A stretch of DNA of 10,226 nt from contig DBMS01000188.1 in NCBI GenBank assembly GCA_002297665.1, positions 17,617 to 27,842 of the forward strand. The letters run 5' to 3'. Source of the stretch: Holophagaceae bacterium UBA692. GTDB taxonomy: Bacteria > Acidobacteriota > Holophagae > Holophagales > Holophagaceae. This document shows, piece by piece, positions 7,601 to 10,226 of this stretch (within the stretch, counting starts at the first letter, position 1; each line of letters opens with the position of its first letter). The position numbers were made by a program, and so were the translations under genes. The notes under the pieces were generated by a model. It searched no databases, was not told where the DNA came from, and worked only from the letters and a program-made list of their open reading frames with translations.

Positions 7601-7688
7601 GCCCTGGGAGCTCATGGAGCTGTACCGGGAGGGGGCGATCGAGGTGGCCACGAACAAGCCGGAAGGACTGGGCAAGGCGCCCGCCTAG
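4629..7688 (+). CDS. Membrane diguanylate cyclase with two-propeller periplasmic sensor (Reg_prop, Y_Y_Y, GGDEF)
   Basis: Predicted to make c-di-GMP from two GTP in the cytoplasm in response to a periplasmic ligand. Of 1019 residues, 1-19 are a signal peptide ending AQA. About 14 propeller repeats of the form D-x-x-G-x-(I/L)W-(I/V)G-x-x-x-G-L follow, from ITQDSEGFIWIGGDSGL (44-60) to VDRNQDVWIGTTTGL (600-614); this number suits two seven-bladed beta-propellers. A Y_Y_Y domain (about 656-730) includes YQVRLAGLEDEWR. One transmembrane helix lies at about 735-757, then a helical coiled-coil-like linker (760-800). The GGDEF domain (about 800-975) has DPLTGLHNRR, the metal and substrate segment MVDLDHFKGVNDTYGH (845-860), active-site GGEEF (888-892) and an inhibitory-site RxxD as R879-E-T-D882, five residues earlier. 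It looks catalytically intact and subject to product inhibition. A tail of about 45 residues follows the domain. The ligand is unknown; related sensors often bind sugars. The start is supported by the signal peptide, though the ribosome binding site is weak. Confidence 0.93.
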   Translation: MPSIRALVVCFLALAFAQAEPAGRYLFRTYGPEQGFVEPGLTCITQDSEGFIWIGGDSGLVRYDGVQFRRWTAEDGLASTAVNRVLRRRGGGIWVVTEGGLVKFHKGAFTPVTYKGQTFRPIRGSAVDLDGDGVLWALGMDGLYRAAGDAMERVADVPSGQGRGLACRAATGSVFAVVGGQVWERRRDTTWVHYTNEDGLPGDGIETLAVDGEGRLWVVGRRLLRYQDPLDAAFRDASSWLPAPPFASCTINRETDGSVGIPTNSGLLRLKGDDHEVIDQAAGLPCKWTASSLLDREGNLWVVGPTLYRQLGRGSVRTFTVADGLPSDLVWSVFRDQSGRLFAGTSEGLALLGEKGWSRVPGTEGLNVTCLVQGEAGALLIGSTNAPLRTLEPRARAATEGFLRGLRAEGLSHPERSQSVACGRDGIIWVADPGRGIFRIDSRKGTVRLDYGASQAGVPEFIPWQLVQDGEGRIWGATSAGLVVHDDAGWHRFGRAHGLKVDPLNGLALANEGTAWLLYREPRGVSRVAYANGSIQVLEHLDTSNRLRSNVAYAGGVDAQGRFWLGTDRGLESVLGTSTAHLGRGDGLAGDDCSQNSILVDRNQDVWIGTTTGLAHVIAGKRPRNLAPLGTVITQVTRGRRELQPPFGALGPVGHADATVEFRFASPTFVNEKAVLYQVRLAGLEDEWRSTDVPQARYAALPGGTYTFEVRAAYPGTPFGPAAQYAFQVLPPWWRTWWFLALEAVGAMGLAGFVMNWRLRTLAIQKERLAALVEKATGDLLKANHALEKANLALKAQSLSDPLTGLHNRRFLSVVVDDDTAKVQRSYRDWTPGQALPNNDLVFLMVDLDHFKGVNDTYGHAVGDQVLARVAQVLRKAARETDGVIRWGGEEFLVMARNSTRAEAPILAERIRSLMAEQKLVLESGEEVRWTCSVGYAAYPFCLQDTGWMGWEKVVEIADACLYLAKRAGRDAWAGAEARDGLSRAAHGPRLPWELMELYREGAIEVATNKPEGLGKAPA

Positions 7689-10222
7689 GCCTTCTGCCGT
7701 TCCGCCACCCAGGCCATGACCTCCAGCGGAGTCATCCGGTTCAGGTCCAGGGCGGCCAGCTCCTCCCGGAGCGGGTCCGGCTCGGGCTCGAAAAGCGGCA
7801 GCAGGGGCTGCACCGGGGCCTGGCGCCGGGAGCGCTTCTCCTCCAGGGGTTTCTCCGGCGTTTCCGCCAGGATCCGCTGGGCGGCCGAGATGACGGACCT
7901 GGGCAGGCCCGCAAGGCGCGCCACCTGGATGCCGTAGCTGCGGTCCGCGGGGCCCTCGGCGATGCGGTGCAGGAAGAGCAGGTGCTCCTCCCATTCCTGC
8001 ACCTCCACGTGGAGGTTCTGGATGCGGGCGTCGTCGGCGAGGCGCGTGAGCTCGAAGTAGTGGGTGGCGAACAGCGTCCGGGGCTCGCCGCCCTTGAGGT
8101 CGCGCAGGTGCAGGGCGATGGCCTCGGCCAGGGCGAGGCCGTCGCGGGTGCTGGTGCCCCGGCCGATCTCGTCGAGGATGACCAGGCTCGCGGGGGTGAC
8201 CTGGTTGAGGATGCGGGCGGTCTCGGTCATCTCCACCATGAACGTGGACTGGCCCTTGGCCAGGAAGTCCGAGGCGCCGATGCGCGTGAAGATCCGGTCC
8301 ACCAGGGAGAAGCGCATGAGCTCGGCGGGCACGAAGGAGCCTACCTGGGCCAGCACCGCCAGCAGGGCCGCGGTGCGCAGGAAGGTGGACTTGCCGCCCA
8401 TGTTGGGGCCGGTGACCACCGCCATGGAGCGGTTGGCGGGAAGGCGCAGGTCGTTGGGGATGCACTCGCGGCCCAGGCGGGCCTCCAGCATGGGGTGGCG
8501 GGCGCCGGCGAGGATGAGTTCGCGCTCGTCGCTCACCTCGGGCCGGGTCCAGCCCGAAAGGCGCGCGCGCTCGGCGAAGGCGCAGAGCACGTCCGCCTTG
8601 GCCACGGCCCGGGCCAGGGACGTCAGGGCCGCCCGGTCCTCCAGGACCCGGGCCAGGAGGCGCTTGAACTGGGCCTCCTCCAGGCGCAGCAGGTCGGATT
8701 CGGCCGAAAGGAGGCGCTGCTCGAAGGCCATGAGCTTCTCGGTGGTGAAGCGCTCGGCGTTGGCCAGGGTCTGCTTGCGGATGAAGTGGGCCGGGGCGGC
8801 GGCCAGGTTGGCCTTCGTGATCTCGAAGTAGTACCCGAAGACCCGGTTGTACTTGATCTTCAGGCTGTTGATGCCGGAGGCCGCGCGCTCCTCCTCCTCC
8901 AGCTCGAGCATCACCTGCTTGGCGTCCCGGGCCAGGCGGCGCACGGCGTCCAGTTCGGGATCGACCCCGTCGTTGATGGTGTTGCCCTTCTCCAGCTCCA
9001 GGGGCGGGGCCTCGGCGAGGCAGCGGCGGAGCTCGTCCACCAGCTCCGCGCAGGTGGGCGTGTCGCCGGGCCAGACGTCGAGCTCCTGGGATTCCTGGAA
9101 CCAGCCCCCCTCCCGGATGAGCTCGGGAAGCTTCCCCGCCCGGGCCAGGCCGTCCCGGAGCTGGGCCAGCTCAGGCGGGGTGGCGAGCCCCAGGGCCACC
9201 CGGCCCAGGATGCGGTCCAGGTCCGGCACGGAGCCGAGCACCTTCTGGATGGGCTCCCGGTGCCGGTCCTCGGTGAACCACGCCACCTGGCGCCAGCGGA
9301 GCTCCAGGGCGGCCCGGTCGCGCAGGGGCTGGTCCAGCCAGGCCCTGAGGAGGCGCGAGCCCAGGCGGGAGCGGCACTGGTCCATGAGCTCCAGGAGGCT
9401 GCCGGCCCTGGACCCGTCCAGGGTGTTGGCGAAGACTTCCAGGTGCCGGGACGACGTGGCGTCCAGGAGGGGCCCGGCGGCGCCCAGTTCCAGGTTCACG
9501 CCCTGGATGTGCGCGGGCCGGCCCTTCTGGGTGGCCTCCACCTGGTCCAGAAGGGCTCCCAGGGCGCCGATGGCCGCGGGGTAGGGATCCAGGCCGACGC
9601 CTTCCAGGTGGGTCCAGCCGAAGAAGGCCAGGATCTGGGTGCGGGCCCGGGCCGTCTCGAAGCGCCAGGCCGGAAGCCGCACCCGGGCGGCCTCCAGCTC
9701 GAAGGGGTCGGCGGTGTTCTCCGCGAGGATCAGTTCCTGGGGGCCCAGGCGCTCCAGGGTGGAGGCCAGGAAGGGCAGGCCTTCGCCGGGAATGACCCGG
9801 AGCTGGCCCGAGGCCAGCTGCAGCAGGGCGATGCCCCAGCTCTCCCCCACGCGGTGGGCCGCCGCCAGCCACCGGCCGTCGTCGTCCAGCCAGGTGCCGG
9901 GGGTGATGATGCGGGTGATGGCGCGGGGCAGAAGGCCCTTGACCTCCTCGGGCCGGGCGGTGGGATCGGCGATGGCGGCGGAATAGCCCGCGGCCAGCAG
10001 CTTGGGCAGGTAGCTCTCCAGGGCGAAGTGGGGCACGCCGCACATGGGGGTTTCGAACTCGGTCCCCCGTCCGCGCAGGGTCAGGGCGATCTCCATGACC
10101 GGCGCCGCCTTGACCGCGTCCTCCCCGTGCAGCTCGTAGAAGTCGCCCATGCGGGTGAAGAGGATCGCGTCGCCGGCCTCGCGCTTGAGGGCCGCGACCT
10201 GCGTGAGCATGGGGGTGGACAT
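7685..10222 (-). CDS. mutS: DNA mismatch repair protein MutS
   Basis: Recognises base mismatches and small loops, then with ATP recruits MutL to start repair. All MutS parts are visible in 845 residues: mismatch-recognition domain with the F-x-E wedge as F28-Y-E30 in MGDFYELHGEDA; connector (about 115-240); lever and clamp core (about 250-560) with INSLKIKYNRVFGYYFEITK (451-470); and the ABC-type ATPase domain with Walker A GPNMGGKS (605-612), Walker B VILDE (681-685), signature STRDG (691-695) and ATHY (719-722). Near the C-terminus QPLLPL (805-810) resembles the hexapeptide that binds the DNA polymerase sliding clamp, followed by a short helical tail containing LDLNRMTPLE. Length is normal. 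The chosen ATG gives the expected short lead before TPMLTQ; only four bases precede it, so its ribosome binding site and any upstream start cannot be seen. No mutL is in view. Convergent with the cyclase gene. Confidence 0.98.
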   Translation of the reverse strand: MSTPMLTQVAALKREAGDAILFTRMGDFYELHGEDAVKAAPVMEIALTLRGRGTEFETPMCGVPHFALESYLPKLLAAGYSAAIADPTARPEEVKGLLPRAITRIITPGTWLDDDGRWLAAAHRVGESWGIALLQLASGQLRVIPGEGLPFLASTLERLGPQELILAENTADPFELEAARVRLPAWRFETARARTQILAFFGWTHLEGVGLDPYPAAIGALGALLDQVEATQKGRPAHIQGVNLELGAAGPLLDATSSRHLEVFANTLDGSRAGSLLELMDQCRSRLGSRLLRAWLDQPLRDRAALELRWRQVAWFTEDRHREPIQKVLGSVPDLDRILGRVALGLATPPELAQLRDGLARAGKLPELIREGGWFQESQELDVWPGDTPTCAELVDELRRCLAEAPPLELEKGNTINDGVDPELDAVRRLARDAKQVMLELEEEERAASGINSLKIKYNRVFGYYFEITKANLAAAPAHFIRKQTLANAERFTTEKLMAFEQRLLSAESDLLRLEEAQFKRLLARVLEDRAALTSLARAVAKADVLCAFAERARLSGWTRPEVSDERELILAGARHPMLEARLGRECIPNDLRLPANRSMAVVTGPNMGGKSTFLRTAALLAVLAQVGSFVPAELMRFSLVDRIFTRIGASDFLAKGQSTFMVEMTETARILNQVTPASLVILDEIGRGTSTRDGLALAEAIALHLRDLKGGEPRTLFATHYFELTRLADDARIQNLHVEVQEWEEHLLFLHRIAEGPADRSYGIQVARLAGLPRSVISAAQRILAETPEKPLEEKRSRRQAPVQPLLPLFEPEPDPLREELAALDLNRMTPLEVMAWVAERQKA

Positions 10223-10226
10223 CCGG

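Noticed and set aside
5883..8465. An 860-codon minus-strand frame bridging the cyclase and mutS
   Set aside because: It is antisense to the cyclase and out of frame in mutS, with Pro/Arg/Gly-rich composition. MutS and GGDEF motifs identify the real frames.

Overview
The window is about 10.2 kb of very GC-rich, gene-dense bacterial chromosome with strong G/C preference at third codon positions. The gene repertoire would fit an environmental Gram-negative such as an acidobacterium of the Holophaga/Geothrix type: a Tat-exported amidase, a periplasmic two-propeller sensor joined to a GGDEF domain, a PilZ protein and a B12-type radical SAM protein. That lineage is an inference from style only; no rRNA or marker tree is available. 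I see no insertion sequence, phage gene, tRNA, rRNA, CRISPR array or clear integration junction.

Layout: (1) 1-69, + strand, the last 22 codons of a gene entering from the left, probably an AraC-type regulator. Its 3' end overlaps by 14 nt the 3' end of (2) a minus-strand secreted amidase-signature enzyme (56-1639). (3) Forty bases upstream of the amidase, on the same strand, lies a PilZ-domain protein with a degenerate receiver-like C-terminus (1680-2798, GTG start). (4) Divergent from it across 85 bp is a B12-binding/radical SAM protein with a C-terminal TPR tail (2884-4536, +). (5) After a 92-bp spacer comes a 1019-residue membrane diguanylate cyclase with a 14-repeat periplasmic propeller sensor (4629-7688, +). 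(6) Convergent with it, sharing a CTAG in which both stop codons overlap, is mutS (7685-10222, -), complete but with only four bases left upstream of its start.

How the genes may work together: the cyclase should make c-di-GMP in response to a periplasmic cue, and the PilZ protein has the motif to bind c-di-GMP. One maker and one probable reader of the same messenger therefore lie within 2 kb, separated by the radical SAM gene. The sequence does not prove a functional link. The amidase could be co-transcribed with the PilZ gene. MutS is a stand-alone housekeeping mismatch-repair gene with no visible mutL.

I found no clear evidence of a wholly new multi-gene system. The least ordinary items are the PilZ/pseudo-receiver fusion, the radical SAM/TPR fusion of unknown substrate, and the proximity of a c-di-GMP maker and reader. 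Intergenic space is minimal: no gene-free stretch exceeds 100 bp.
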